From Atrichornis clamosus (taxonomy: Eukaryota; Chordata; Aves; Passeriformes; Menuridae), in the NCBI GenBank assembly GCA_013400975.1, contig WBMZ01009475.1, positions 36,708-100,707 of the forward strand: DNA of 64,000 nt. Direction: 5' to 3'. Positions 37,397 to 51,600 of this stretch are shown here, one piece after another. Each line of letters opens with the position of its first letter. Within the stretch, counting starts at the first letter, position 1. The notes below the pieces were generated by a model. The model saw only the letters and a program-made list of their open reading frames with translations, did no database searches and was not told the DNA's origin. The position numbers were made by a program, and so were the translations under genes.

Positions 37397-37792
37397 AAAT
37401 AGACTGAAATTCAGGATTTCATATGTATGTAGAAAGAATAGTACAATGCTATTGCCATATGTCTTGATGTTTAACTTATTCTAAAAAATACTATGGTATC
37501 GTAACCATTTCATATTGTATAAAAGAAACAAATGTGGACTGAATATTTCACCAATTCTTTTGAAAACTGGTTTATGTGTGAGTATGGGTTATGCAAGGAA
37601 AAAACATGACACAGTTGTAAATGTTTGTGCTCACTAGAAATGGTTTCCATTCATTGTGTAAAGTAATCTTCTATTTTTTTAATTTACTGTAGGTTTATGT
37701 GATATTTAAAATAATCCATTTGTGCTTGAAGCCGTCAGGAAAAAATATGAGCCTGCGGAAAGCTGTGCCATTGCTTTGAGGTTTTGTGTTTT

Positions 37793-37835
37793 GGGGGGAG
37801 TTGGTGTTTCGGTTTTTTGGGGGGGAGTAGGGTGG
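37793..37835 (+). repeat. G-run cluster in the BNC1 3' UTR
   Basis: G6 at 37793, G7 at 37819 and G3 at 37830, with GG pairs between them, set in T-rich sequence on the sense strand. A quadruplex in the mRNA is possible but unproven. Confidence 0.5.
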
Positions 37836-38165
37836 TGTTTGTTATGTTGAGGTTTTTTGTTGTTGTTTTCTTTGGATTTGTAATAGAAACTCATATCAAT
37901 GGAGGTCATAGCTTGAAAGCTAAGGGCACAATCACAGGAGACACAATTGCTCCCAGTCTTTTGATAGTATAAATCAATTATTTGTTATCCAGCTATTTCA
38001 AGCTTTTTTTTATATATGTATATATATAAACCTATTTGTTTAATCATAAACTGGTTTTTTGAAACAAAATGTGATGTAAACTAATGTTGTAATGCCCATT
38101 TATTTAGTTTTCACTGTGTCAAAAAAAGAAACACATTTGTATACCCTAATAATTTTGTATGTGTT

Positions 38166-38171
38166 AATAAA
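38166..38171 (+). terminator. BNC1: Polyadenylation signal AATAAA, likely BNC1 distal site
   Basis: AATAAA followed about 40 bases later by a T-rich element (GGCTTTTTTGCTTG), the usual arrangement of a vertebrate poly(A) site. The same signal reappears at 38367 because of the assembly duplication. Confidence 0.65.
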
Positions 38172-38366
38172 AACCAATAATAATGCCTCTGATTGATTCA
38201 GAAACATAGGCTTTTTTGCTTGAAAACNAAACCTATTTGTTTAATCATAAACTGGTTTTTTGAAACAAAATGTGATGTAAACTAATGTTGTAATGCCCAT
38301 TTATTTAGTTTTCACTGTGTCAAAAAAAGAAACACATTTGTATACCCTAATAATTTTGTATGTGTT

Positions 38367-38372
38367 AATAAA
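38367..38372 (+). terminator. Second copy of the distal AATAAA inside the assembly duplication
   Basis: Exact copy of the signal at 38166, displaced by 201 bases. It probably does not exist as a separate site in the real genome. Confidence 0.6.
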
Positions 38373-40847
38373 AACCAATAATAATGCCTCTGATTGATTC
38401 AGAAACATAGGCTTTTTTGCTTGAAAACACTGCTATCCTTAATTTTTATTTTAAAAAAACAATTTTTGAAAACACATTCTGTCTGTAGAGAGCACTGCTT
38501 TGACAATGGTACTTATTCCATAATAAGGAAGTGTCATTATTTTAACGAGCCATTAGAAATAATGTAATACGTGTTGTCAGATATTTTATTGATTTTTTTT
38601 TTCGTTGTGCAGTAGGCAAGGGTAGAGATTCATTTAAATGCTGTCAGCTAACAGAAGGCAAATATCATTGAGAACTACACTGATATTTTGTGCCCTCGTT
38701 TTTTGTATTTTGGAAGGGGTTGGTTTTTGTTATTTCTCAAAAATCTGGACAGGATGGGAGATTTCTCAGAACAGGCTAACCCTTAGTACCCCTAGAAGAG
38801 CATATGTATCTCATGAAGCATTTGTGTAGCTCCCTCCTCCTAATGACCACAATGTGGCTGGACCAAGCCTTGACATCTCCTGTTAGTTTTAAATACGTGT
38901 GATGCTTATAGCAGCCCATATCACATATTCACCACAGATGTTGAAGGAAGTAACCTCACTTCAGAATAGTAGTACCATTATTTTTGGAGCTTTTCAGAGT
39001 CGGTCTGGAAAGCTGAAGCAGCTTCCCCTGGCTGAGGCTCAGTTCCAGAGATGTTCACATCTGTGATCTGTGAGTATGTACAGTTGGGGCCTCAAATCTT
39101 GGCGTGAGATTTGAACTGGGCCTGGACATGCCCACCCTTGCTACTCAAGTATGTTGCTCCTTTTTTTTATTTGTATCTTTTTTCTTCTTCCTTAGAAAAC
39201 AAGAGCCTCAAAAACTAGATCCTGTCATCTTTCTGTGACTCCAAAGGAGAAGGCATGGATGCACACTGCGGGGTAGCCACTCTGAGCATCCAGTTTCTCA
39301 CAACGCAGGTATTTTGAATAGCTGGTGGTAGCAAATCTATGTCACTCTGGAACAATGAGTGTCCTGCTGCTTACAGGAGTATCTGCAGAAACCAGTTTTC
39401 AATGGAGTGTAAGGGATTTGCTTTTATAGCTCCAGTTTTCTAAGAACTTTGAAAAGAACTGTGGCAAAACCGGAGGCTATTGTTTCTAATGAATTTTTAC
39501 TGAAGTTATACACTGCAAAACCCAGCAAAGTGGAGAAACAAGTTCTGAAAATACCTGTCTGATGCCCTGCATTGAATAGGGAAGCCTAAAGAACAGCTAA
39601 ACTACTTGGACTTAATCCAGGGATTTTTAAATAGAGTGCCAGGTCCTCCTTGAAAAGGGTTCACAAGAACTTCTGATTAATCAGCAAGCACAGATTTAAG
39701 AAAAGCAGCTAAACTAAAAACACCTTTAGAGTTTGAGATACAGCCCATAAGGATTCCATTCAGCCTGCAAGTGAGCATTCATTTCCAAGCTGAAATGAGA
39801 GTTTGAACTGGGAAGGAGACAATGCAATAAGAGAAGGAAGGTTGGATCAAAGGTTTTGCTCAGAGCAGCATTTACTGCCAGTCCCCCTGATTTGAGGGGA
39901 GGGCAAGACAAGGTTTGAAGTTGAATTAAGTATGCATAGCATGATCAAGTCAGCTTTGAATGACTTGGAAAACTTGGAAAACTCTCGAACAGATTGCTGG
40001 CTAGAGGGATTTCCACATAACCTCAGCAAGTATGTTCTGAAGACTGGCTTTTAATTTCCCCTTGCCTTCACCCCTCACCCCTCGGCTCCCCATGCCTTCT
40101 GGCATTCCTTGGATTGTACGAGGTTGCTAACTTGGAAATGTACTGTTGAAACATCACCCTGTTAAACTGCAGCCCTATCAGCTCCCTTCCCTGTGAGCAC
40201 CCTTCAGCTTTTACGTGTGGTTTTTAAACAGGCAAAGGAAAGGTAACGCCGTGAAGTGACCGTCCCTCTCTGGTGAGCACTTCATCGAACTCTGCACTGC
40301 TTTAAAGCTTCATGGAAGCATTTGTAGCCTTTTGCATTGTGTGTCTGTAGCTCTTATTCTAAACTGGTAACACTGACTGTGAATTACTATCCATTATTGC
40401 CTGCAGATGCATGTGTTTAATAAGCAGAGAAGTTGCTTTGACTGCTGAGGGCAACACTAAAAGAGTTTGTCAAACTTGTGCTTGCCAAAGTCTCTAGCAA
40501 AACTTGTGTTAGTTTGGGCTGTAAGGAGTACCATATATCAGCATCATTCTACAATTTTTTGAATTTTTTTTTTCTTTTCAATAAATTAAGGCCAATCCAA
40601 ACACATCTTAAGTGTGAGCTGATTCTTTGTTTCAGTGTTTGAAGACCTTGGTCACTAGTCTTCTTGTTCTGTTGTTTCTGCTCATTCAGTGTAGGGATTT
40701 CCATAACGTGTTATTTCCATAATACTGCTGTTACCATTAGCTCCCGCATCTATCGCTCTTCAGAAGCTTACAAATTTAGGTAGAGGCAGTCATTGCAGAC
40801 TGCACACTCCACAGGTAGATGCAAGTCTGAGAAACTGTCAGGGTTGG

Positions 40848-40925
40848 ACTGTGGAATTAGTTACCACTTTGGAAAAGCATGTTGATGGCTGCTTGAAAAA
40901 AGGAAAAAAGGTCCTAGACGAACAC
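40848..40925 (+). mobile_element. Possible old CR1/L3 LINE fragment
   Basis: ACTGTGGAATTAGTTACCAC, then GATGGCTGCTTGAAAAAAGG, resembles the 'ctgtggaactcattgccac ... ggccaagag ... ttcaaaaaaggattgg' stretch of old CR1/L3 copies. The similarity is weak. Confidence 0.3.
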
Positions 40926-43900
40926 ACCATGTACTAGAAAAAGGTCATATGATGATAAGAGAGAGAACTCAGTACTTTGGAAGCTTCCCTGCCTTGACTT
41001 TTTCAGGTTTTGAGTCAGACTGTAAGTTTCTTAAGATGTGTAACACATTTCCTATTCATTCCTTGTCTGTACATCTCCTGCCACAGACTGGTGTTTCTTA
41101 AGACCAGAAGCCCAGTCTGCCCTTCTCACTGAAGCCTAGATTCAGTGAAGTGACTTTAAAGGATGAACTGAATTATCCTGGATTGTTCTCACCTCCCCTT
41201 TGTATCCATTTGAATTCAGAAACAGCTAGTCCTAACATTTGTTCAGTAAGAACAATAAACTGCAACGGCTTCCTATTTTTTTTAAAAAGAGAATCCTAGA
41301 GTTGCAAGGAACACATTACTCTTAAGGTCTGTACTGAGCAACTTGCACTGCAGTAAAACTGAGCAGACAAAAATATTTCAATCTGAGTTGTTATTTTAAT
41401 TCCAGAATTATTATTTTTAACTATAGTCATTATACAAGCCAACTTCTAGGAAAATATCTTATTTGAATCTGCTGATTTATAAGAAATGACAGTATGTATA
41501 TACACTCCATGCATAGGTAATTTATGCACACATATATCAATACATAGTAAAATTGTATATGCATAGGGCTGCATATTCATGTTAAACTGAATTCTGTTCT
41601 CATTTATGGTAATATAAGTTAGGAGTAATTTCAATGAACTCAGTAGAACAGGGCATATAATACTGGAATCATGTCTCAACAAGGATCGTTAGTTACATGT
41701 GTGAGTACATAGGCTCATGTTGGCTGCTTACAGTGCTTTGTAACTGCTAACATACTGAAACAGGTCAAAATAAGAACAAATAAGTTTTACTCATTTTCTA
41801 TACCGCCATGTAGATGACTACTAGTTTGCAGCAATATTTCTACATGACCAATGTAACAACTGTACTAATGTTATCTTTGCTGGTAAGAGAGCATGAAACA
41901 GATTCTGTGCAGATATAAAACACTAACTCTGAGTGAGCCTGGCCAGTTTAGGCAAGTTCAAAACCTGGTCAGATATGTCTTACGACATTCTGACAGTCTC
42001 CAGCCAAAAATTCTCAAAGAGAGCAAAATGTGTGAGTGTATGGCATAGAGAGATGTGGAAGAACCAGGAGCAGCCGGAGTGACTTCAGAGGAGACGCTAG
42101 GAAAACAACATAACTTACTAGAGAGGAGACATGTTATTGCTGCTCTGGGAAGCCAACATCTGCACCTCTGTGTGGGATGATATAAACCTTACGTTGGATT
42201 CCTGAGCACAGAGAGGCCATGTGTGAGCAGGAGGTACATGCAGGCTTTTCAGGCTGTGAGCAGCTCCAAGGGAGCGTGCTCCAAGCTAGCAACTTGCCTG
42301 GTGCTGTCCTATGCAAAGTAATGCAGGGCTTAGTAATGATGCCTACAAAAATGGGGGCTTCTCTCTCTTCAGAAAGTCACTGTGCAGAGCTTCCGGCTTT
42401 TGCTGATGTCCTAGACTGTGAGTCTTTGCCTTTGCCTTTCCTCAGCATATGCAGGAAAAACTCCTTCGAGTGAAGCCATCTACTTAGCTTTCTTTCCCAG
42501 CACTCTGCCTCCCCCTGCTTTAGCACAAAACGCCTTTTCCCTCTGAATACAAAAGCACAGAGTAGCTAGAGCTTCTGCTGTGCCCATCCTTATCCTCCAT
42601 CTGTTTCATCTCCTTGCTTTCCAGGGGAGGCAGGGGATTGATGGTGCACCCAGGTTTTACTCACTTCTGTGGAGCTTGACAAAAGTCTCCAGGCTCTGTG
42701 TTTCTTTTTCTCAGTCTTACCTTGCACAAACAAGAATGAAGAAGAGCAGTAACTGAGAATGAAAGTGGGGGGGCTGTAATCTGGAGAGCAGCCACAGGGT
42801 GGTTCCAAAGGGTGAAGGAGTGCATGGAGCACATTGTTACTAATGTGGGTGGCATTTGTGCACTTTTGTGTGTCTCTCCAGAGAGAGAATCTTTTACGAT
42901 GAGTTCCTTCTTGAATATTATTTGTGGCAGAAAGGGGGGAGATCTTTCTTTATTGAAGAAAACAGTAGGAACTGCATGGAGAAGAACCCATTTTGGAAGC
43001 TTTGCAGGCATCAACAGCTCCTGCCAGTGAGTGGATGATGCCAGTGTGGGAGATGAAGCAGGAATGGAGGAATATCTGCATGTTGAAATGAAAGGGAAAA
43101 TTTCTCTGATTGATTTTCTCTGTTCCTACTCTTTTCCCTGTTGTATTTGGGAATGGTATTTTCCCTTCTTTTTCCTGCATCCTGTTATGATTGTATGAAA
43201 AAACCTCTTTTAAGGGTACAGTTGAAAAGCAGCCTTAATTTCTCACCCGTATCTTTGTAACATTTTTTACGATAGATGGGGGTTTCCCCCTTATTCAGAC
43301 CATGCAGTTGAGTTGGAAGCAAAAACCCAAAAAAATTGTGCCTGTTCTCACATGCAGCTGCCAACACTGCATTACACACGCTCTGCTCTCTTGCTTGTGC
43401 CCTTGAGCAGATGTAAGATGGGTCTGGTACGTGCTCTTCATGCAGACGAGGGGAAGGGCTATCTGCAGGTAGCTGAGCTGGTTTGGAGCTCAGGAGACCT
43501 GCATGAAAACTCCTGCCATCATTCTAACCTTCAGTTTAAAATTAAGCAAAGATTTGCAGAGGCATTTTATGCCACAGTCAGAGCAGTAGTTTCTGACCTC
43601 ATAAGAAAATCGGAAGAGTAACACAAAGGCCTGGATGTACATTGTGATATTGCAGAACATTTGAGAATCCAGTTGCATAAAATCCTTTTTGTGTCCCTAT
43701 GGAAAATTAATGCAAAAGGAGTTTTTGGATTACGTTATATTTCCCTGTCTTTAATTCATTATTTTTTTTAAATCTTCAGTATTCACTAAAAATCACTTCC
43801 TCCATTACTAGTCTTTGTTTACAGCAATGTAAATTACTCTGGTTTTAAAGAGCAATAGCCACTGATTGGTCAACGATCCTCTCCTTTCTAATACCCTTCT

Positions 43901-46900
43901 CTGTGACTGAAAGGAATCAGTTTGTTGCTAACTGGCATTTATTCTGTTTTACACATCAAGCTATTATTGTAGGGAGTTGGTGATAGTGATAGTTAAAAAT
44001 TTTTTGGCCATTTTCTGGATCTGTCCTGTGAGGACACGTTCAGCACAGGTATATCCTGCTGCACTCTTCTGGCTGGAATTAGAACTGGCCGGACCAGCCT
44101 TTTCACTGCTAACAGCAGGAGGTGATGCTGGTTCTGCCACGTGGTAGATACCTGTGTAAAATCTAACACAGGCATGCTTTAGAAAACTAAAATCTAAATT
44201 TTCTTTCCTTTTTCTTTCAAGTGGTTCAAAGCAATAATATCCTAGGCAGTGCCTCAGTTGACACAGATTCCTTCCAGCACTCTGCATTTTGTCTTATGAG
44301 GCCTGTTGGTGTTGTACCAGACCAAGATCATGAAGTGTGCAGCACAAACCAACTGTTACTGCTTCAAACATTGGGATAAACACACATGATCATGTTAAGT
44401 AATGGAAATATATCCAGTGTTGCACATCTGGTTTCAGGGATGCATTAACCCAGACAAAAACAACAGTCAAATAGGGAAAGGAGAGTAATTTCCAGGTCAG
44501 TAATAATAACTGTTCACACAGCACTCAGGGGAAATCAAGCACGCCTATTTGCATTCAGATATGTACTGCAAACTCAAGAAGTCTGCATATCCTTCTAGAA
44601 AAGCATGCCAAAGTTTCTTTGAAAAGCTGTGGTTTTAATCACATTAATTACATGTTGGATTTGGGCAGAAGACCACCATCATGACGTTACATCAACAACT
44701 TCTGCACTAACATAAATACCACAAAGAATCTTGCAAACTAAAGTGAGCACACTCTATCCCAGAAATCCCTGCAGAACATGGTTTAGCACAGCAGACCAGC
44801 AATGTCACCCTACTTAGCACCCGGCTCCTGAAATTTAAGAGTACCTTATGAAGTAGTGAAGCTTTTCTAGAAAGGAATATCCAAATTTCTCATTTTCTAT
44901 TTATAGTTTCTATCTTTATATTAAATCACAGTTTTTTCTTGGATGTATTTTTCTTGTGCTTTAACATGGATGTAAGTAGAAAATCCCAAAATTGCACAAA
45001 TTCTGTGAACAGCAAAGAGTGCACCTTTTTCCTAACTTAACATCAAAGGAGAGTCTCAGGGCATTTCAAATGAAGATAAAAGTATTTAATTCTGCATACA
45101 GAAAATGCTTTCAAGTGAAACATATGTTGGAAAGAGAACACTCCCTACCCAGAGTTTTGGTCTTGCAGCCTCTCTGAAGCCCCAGGACTGAGTCACAAGT
45201 ACAGTTAGAATGCTGTTTTGTTGCTGTTCTTGTTAAAATAATTACATGCTGCCATGTTAGCAGAGGAGGTTACTGTATGGAAGAAGTAGCTGGGGAAAGG
45301 TGGATATTCAAGACAGTTGTAAGCTTTATAGGAGCTTTGTTTGACCTGGAGCATATTGCCAAGTTTTTGGATCCAGGTACGTGACCCTGTGTCCATCCTG
45401 GTGCAAGTTTCAACAACCTCTTACAGCCTTGTTGTGTCTTCAGGACTGGTGCCTTAATGCATACCAGGGCAGGCACCCAGGGTTATTTTCATTGCAAACT
45501 TCATGGCTTAAAATGCATCCACAGTATAGTTGGGTTGGGTGTGCTTTGAGGTTTTTTTTCTGTGTACCATGACTTTTTCATACCTCTTTTCCAATCTATG
45601 GTCCTGGCACTCTTCTTAGCAGCTTTGTGGCTTCTTTGCACCAATGCAAAACTTCAGAAATATAATTCGATTAAATGAAAAAGAGTTGCTTTATTCTCAG
45701 TCCTGAGAATTCTTACAGAATCTAAAGCTAAGTGGGAATTAGAAATGTGAGAAAAGGGACCAAAACAGAGAGAAATTAGTGCCACCTGCACATTACAGAA
45801 AATGTGGTTTGGGAAAGCTCAGCTGTTCATCATTGTATTCCTCCAACCAGCCAGCCCAAAATATTATTAATACATTATAATTCCAAGTGTTGTTAGTATT
45901 CCATTTTTATCTATTGTTTACAGTGTGAAACCCAAGCCCAGTGTTGCATCCTTACTCAAGGACCATGTTAGGACATCTTTCTCATGGGGACTGTGACATA
46001 AGGAAATGACATTCATGTAACCAAATCATGGCTTTCCTATTTCCTCAGGCCTTTTGCCCTGAAAAGGTGACTCTCGCTTTTAGACTGCTAACTTTGAGTA
46101 GCAGCACCCAGCAAAAGTGCATTACATTTTAATTTTTAAAAATGAATATTGTCTGTGCAACATCATCATGCATGAATTGACAGGGGCTGTTGGAATTAGT
46201 GTCTCATCAGTTGAAAGCCTTGAATTCACACCAGCAGGTAACTGAATTAACAGAACTCAGTTTTGTAAAACAGTTAAATGGTGTGCCTAATATCTGACAG
46301 GTGGAATAAATAAGAGATCTCTTCTGCAAGTATTGAAATACTGCTGATACCTTTAATGTTGGTGGCTCCAGAAACAGAGTAAAGAATTGTAATCTCATAA
46401 TTTGCTCCCTTCTCCTTGTTCAACAATGTTTTTTCTGTTGTTGGGCTTTTTTTCCTCTTCTTTTCTTGTGCTTTGTTAAAAGCAGGACTACATTCCAAGT
46501 TTAAAAGTGAGGATCTTGGATAATTTGTGCACTTTTGCTTGTGCCTTCTGTTATTCTCAGATTCTGCTCTCACGTAATAGATGTATATTTCTGCTGAAGT
46601 CAATATGTAGGGGGAGAAAGTCTTTTCAATAGTAATCTTTCTCAACAGAAGTACACTTTAAATGTTTTGCTATAGTAGATATAAAGCAGAAGGGTAGATG
46701 TTGGGAGAAGATGTGTGGTAAGATGGCTCTGAACCTCTCTGCTTTGATATAATTTTCCTAAAAAGACCACATGCCAAGAAAAAATACTCACAAACCCTCT
46801 TTACTGGTTAGATTACACCTCACCTTCTACTGGATCCCTGGTTCATTCTTGCCCTATTTGCATTTCTTGAAGGTAGCTGTAGGCTACTGAAAGGACATAA

Positions 46901-47734
46901 ATTTTATAGCAGCAGGAAAAGAGGGACCTCACTCTTATTTAGAGACATAAACAAGGATGGAATGTTCTTCTGTCTCTGTTTCTTTCACGTGAAGTGGCCA
47001 TAAGAGTCCCTTTTGGACACAAAACAGGACCAAAGCATCTTTTACTTGTTATGTTTCTGTATCCTAGGCTCTCAAATGGATCAAAATTCAGTTAATAGTT
47101 GAGCTCAAGGCAGACCTTTAATCTGTGATCAAATAGACTCACTTCGAGGTTGTTCAGGTATGAAATGTGACAAATGTGCCTTTGATCTTGTAGCCTGAGT
47201 TCATTTTCCATGCCATTTGCTGCATTTCTTCCTAATGTAAGGTTTTTGAATGGTCTTGGTCTGAAGATCTTGACTCAGGGAAGCATTTTGGGACAAAATA
47301 GAATGTTGATGGAAAACTAAGAAAAAAGCAGTAAGAAGGAGGGATATGGTCAATTGTACTTACTGTTCCAGGCCACAGGGATACTTGTGTGGCAGCTGCA
47401 GAGCTTCCAAGCTGGTAATGAAAGAGTCTTTGTCAATCTTGGCCTAAAGGAGAATATTGCTGTCCTTGGCCTTAGAGAAGGGAAGAACAGTCTCCTCAGA
47501 TGTAGTCTCTGATACTGTTATGACTTTCAGATAATTTTCAGAGGTCCTTAACATCCATAGCTTCACATTAAATCTTTGTGTTGTTCCCAGACAATCCTCT
47601 CTCCCTGTGTATCTTCTTCCAGGGCTTTTCATTTATAAGGTTATCTGGCAAAGTAGAAAGAGGAGGGAGTTGTATCTGCAATGTCATCCAGCCCTGCAAC
47701 AGCTATGTAGGAGGAAAGGCTCTAACTGCAAAGT

Positions 47735-47800
47735 ATTGGAACTGGAATTGAACCCTGATATCTAGGTCTGCCTCTCATCTCCCCGTTATCATAATCATAA
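47735..47800 (+). mobile_element. Possible MIR/L3-like 3' fragment
   Basis: GGAATTGAACCCTGATATCT, then AGGTCTGCCTCTC, resembles the 'ggaattgaacccaggtctcctgactcc' end of old MIR/L3 copies. The match is short and could be chance. Confidence 0.35.
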
Positions 47801-48602
47801 CACATTTCTTCAGGTAAATGCAAGGTAGGAGAGATTAGATTATAGTGCATTCTGCAAAAAATGAACGTACCATCTTAAATCAGAGACAATACTAACGAAA
47901 CAAGGATCAGCTTTAGCTGGAATAGGGATATTTGCTGGAAAAGAGGGAGTGAAACATGAATCTAATTCTACCTGGAGTTTGCAAATCAAAGAACTACTGA
48001 ATTGCAAGTGATTTTTTTCAAAGGACTGCAAGAATTTCTACTAGATTACCAAGGGACTTCTGTCTCATGGTGAATTATAAGCAGAAGACAGGTGCAGGCA
48101 TTGATTTGACTAAAACATTCAGTTTGAGACACAGTTGAACTTTTTGCTGTTTGGTTAAAATTCCTTGTCCTAAATCACAAGCAGTTCCTCCTCTTTCACT
48201 TCATCCCAAAGGGCTTGTTATAGCAGTGGACACTGAGCAAGGGAGCACATTATCAGTCTGTCCTACCCTTCTGCTAGCTGTGCATCAACAGAAGGGAGTG
48301 AGTCAAACTGAACAAAGAATTACAGTGCTGTTGGAATTCGGCCTGCAATCACATTCATATAATGCCACCTTAACTCCAGTATGATTACATTGTAGGTTGG
48401 AGTAAATTTTTCTCCTCTGCTAAGGTAAGTTTTGCAAGGTGTTGCAAAGAGCTTTAATGCATTTTCTCATCTTGCAACTGTTGTTTGTTGTGTTCTAAGG
48501 ATGAATTTGTTTTCAGTATTTTTCTCAGTGCAACATGTGCAGCTTGCAGTACTGCCTCAATGCCCCAACTTGTAATATTTTGTGGAAATGAAGGGAGTGA
48601 GC

Positions 48603-48623
48603 ATGTATGTATGTATGTATGTT
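48603..48623. repeat. Microsatellite (ATGT)5
   Basis: Five ATGT units in tandem, intergenic. Confidence 0.85.
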
Positions 48624-51600
48624 GAGTTACCATATAATAATGCTAGATTTTATGACATCAGTAAGAGCTGTTAGGAAATTGGCTTGTAATTTTTCAGGCA
48701 TTCCCCACAAAAGCTACTGCTATGAGTCACTCCACTGAGATGGGTAGGATCAATCTTGCACATGCTCCCATGGTATTTGTCCAGTGGTCTTCTCTTAGAG
48801 AGGCAGGTGGTGATGACACATGTTCTGGACTGGTCACTGGCCTCGTTTTAATTTGAAATATGGAACTATGGCTTTTGAGCAGCTGGAGATGAAGAGAATG
48901 TGCGCCTTTCACATCATAGTTGAGAGCCTACACCAGGATATGTTTATCGAGACAATTTTGGGGTGAGCAGCCATTAGCAGCATTTTGTTGTACCACAGTT
49001 ATTGTTATGTGCCACACAAGCAGGTGCTGTGGTTGTACTGTGAGCTGGGGAAATGGTGGTGGTTCTGCTGCAAGACTCTCATGTCACACCATCCTCTGCC
49101 ATAACAAAACACCAGCAAACAGCTTGGCACAGAGGAGGGTAAGGTTCTTCCCTGAGGTGAGGGAAGGGAACTTGCCCCACCCTGATGATATTGTTTGAGC
49201 TTCAAAAGAGCCTCTGTTTGAGACTTCTGAACGTTTCTTGGTAAATTGAGATGCTGCACAGAGCAATTAGAGACAAGACCTAAAGGTAGAAATGTTTCAT
49301 CCTTATTTTTAGCACCTTACATTTTTTTTAGTGCATCCCGTGCAGTGAAGTAGATTAGTAAATAAAATTAAAGACAGGGAAAGGTAGGCATAAAATTAAA
49401 TAATTTTGTCATAAGCAGATGGTACACTTGTATTAGAGCCAGATGAGATGCAAAAGAGATTGTAGCCTTGGAGCAGTTCCCCCTGAGCATAGTTAGATCT
49501 CAACTTAGGGATCACAGTACACTCTGAGAAAATAGAAGTTTCTTTTCCTTGCTTCAAATGAACTTGTCTGTTTTGCATGCAGAAGTGTGATATTTACAGT
49601 TTAATAATTCTCTGATGTATTTGACAATGAGGGGCTCTTAATTCTTAAATTCTTTGAAACGTGTTGGTTTTGGTAGATAGGCTACACATGCTTTGCAAAC
49701 CTCAAGAGAGTTATTCAAATAACTTACATAAGGAAACCTTTCTTGAGAATCTCTGTGTATGTAACAGATGGCTGTTACTGCCCTGTAAAGTAGATGACTT
49801 CCCAGGCACTCAGATTAGTGAAATCTTGGTTTTGTTTCTTACTCCTGTGAAGAGACAAATCCTAACACTGACTTTAGAACCCTGCCGTGCATAAGCAGTC
49901 CAGCCAGACTGGAATTATTAGTAGGCAGAGACCTCTGGTGGAAATTGTTCAGTACTTCAGGGAAATACGAATCTCTATTTTGGAACAAAGCTTGGAAAAC
50001 CCTCCTGATGGGAAAGGTCAGAGGCCTGGGAAGGACTACATTAACAGCAGCGTAGACACTCTTTATGTGCTTTTCTCTCTGTCCTTTCTGTGAGAGCTGA
50101 ATGACTCTCTTTAAAGAAAATAAACGATCTAACTTGGATCTGTGCACAACAATGGCAACCCCTTCCAGCTGTCTCTGGGAAGAAGCACTGTTTGACCCAG
50201 CAGTGTCTTGGCAGGCAGCAGTGTGTCCATGCCATTGGCAACAGCCATGCTGGAGATGCACCTTTAGTGAATGCAGGGAGGAGAGAAAGTCCAGATGGAC
50301 AAGTGCTTCCGGCATGTACCCCATGGCAGTAGCACCAGCATGTGCTAAGTACCTTCAGAGAGAGCCACTGCCTGCATCAACAAATGATCAGCAAGATGTT
50401 GAAGCCACGATCCCTGTGCTAGTCTGTCCTGCAGAGGCTTCATCATTGATACGTTCTTTTATTGATAGTTGTGCTTTTGGACACAAAGGACAGCTCACAG
50501 TACATTGCCAGTTCCTCAGCTCAAGGCAGGTTGAATAGAGCTAAAGCACGACTTGACCCAATAGTTTTTCCCAGTAGGTTGCAAAATTTGGTAGCTGTCA
50601 GAAGTATTGGCTTCCCATTTCTGGAAAGGAACCAGTTTTACTCTGGGACAGCAGCAGAAACAGCAAACCAACACCCACAAGGATTAACAAGTGTCCACCA
50701 GATATAATTCTGAAGAGTCCCAAGTTCATTTCCTGACAACAGGATGCAATCTCAAAAATAAAAGAACACTTCTCCTGGAAATTACAACTCATAACCATGT
50801 GCTGTTATTTTCTCCCCAAATCCATAAAAGTTCACAACAAAATGTCTAGAAGCGTAGATGGATCGATCCGTCCATTGGTCTGGTATGGTACAGAGCTACA
50901 AGCAGTATAATCAATGCAATTTGGAGTAAATCATGCTATAAAATGGCCCTTGTGCAAAGTTTATTAGTTAATGGAAAGATTCCTACTGACTTCAAGTTTT
51001 TGGTTGTGCTCAAAGAGAGCATCTCCACCAGCTGCATAGTACACGTACGTCGTAGATGCATTTCAGCAGTTTCCCTGGACATTTACAACTGCAATTTTCT
51101 CTGCTTTAAACTCAGCAGAGTGTAGCTGGTGGCCACATGTACAAGGAATGGTAGTGAACTTTTCAGTGAGTGACAGTCTGACAGACCTCTTGCAGGCGTT
51201 GGGATATTAATTTCTAAACTTAAGCTTCCCAGTGGAATTCCCATTTTTCTTCAAAATCTGCCAAAACTTTCTTGGCTTATCCTCAGACTAAAGCCCAGTT
51301 TAGAAATCCCAGCTTTGTAGTATTTTATTGTTCTTTTGGCTAATGTTTCTATCAGTTAATTTTCATACAAACACATTCTTGCTCCTGCTGACACAAACAT
51401 TTGATACTGAATACTTGTGGGCTAGTTCAGTTCACACATATCTCTTCATTGAAAAGAATATCCAGTCACAGATTTTCTGTTTAAAGAAAAAATCAGATAA
51501 TCTTGGCCTAAAGCTCTTTAATCCAGCAGCCCACCCCAAAGTCCAGCCTTGATATGTAACTGCTTCTTCAAAATTCCTTCTCAGTCAGGTTCCATGTTCT

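Larger units (their letters stand above)
35865..38190 (+). other. BNC1: BNC1 3' untranslated region
   Basis: AT-rich sequence from the TAA stop to about 20 bases past the AATAAA at 38166. Human BNC1 also has a long 3' UTR, so about 2.3 kb is reasonable. Earlier AATAAA hexamers at 36475 and 37391 could give shorter transcripts. The exact cleavage site is inferred. Confidence 0.7.
38028..38428. repeat. 200-bp exact direct duplication flanking a single N (assembly join)
   Basis: Positions 38028-38227 and 38229-38428 are the same sequence, starting AAACCTATTTG and ending GCTTGAAAAC, with a lone N at 38228 between them. I checked the line texts base for base and saw no difference. A clean 200-base overlap around an N is what results when two contig ends that overlap are placed side by side instead of merged. 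Confidence 0.95.

Noticed and set aside
43480..43560. Possible MIR-like segment (GGAGCTCAGGAGACCTGCAT)
   Set aside because: Only one short stretch fits; the rest does not follow the MIR order.
49839..50538. Two overlapping open frames on opposite strands (161 and 145 codons) in the intergenic interval
   Set aside because: No recognisable domain or splice structure. The enclosing sequence is locally less AT-rich, which lengthens chance open frames.
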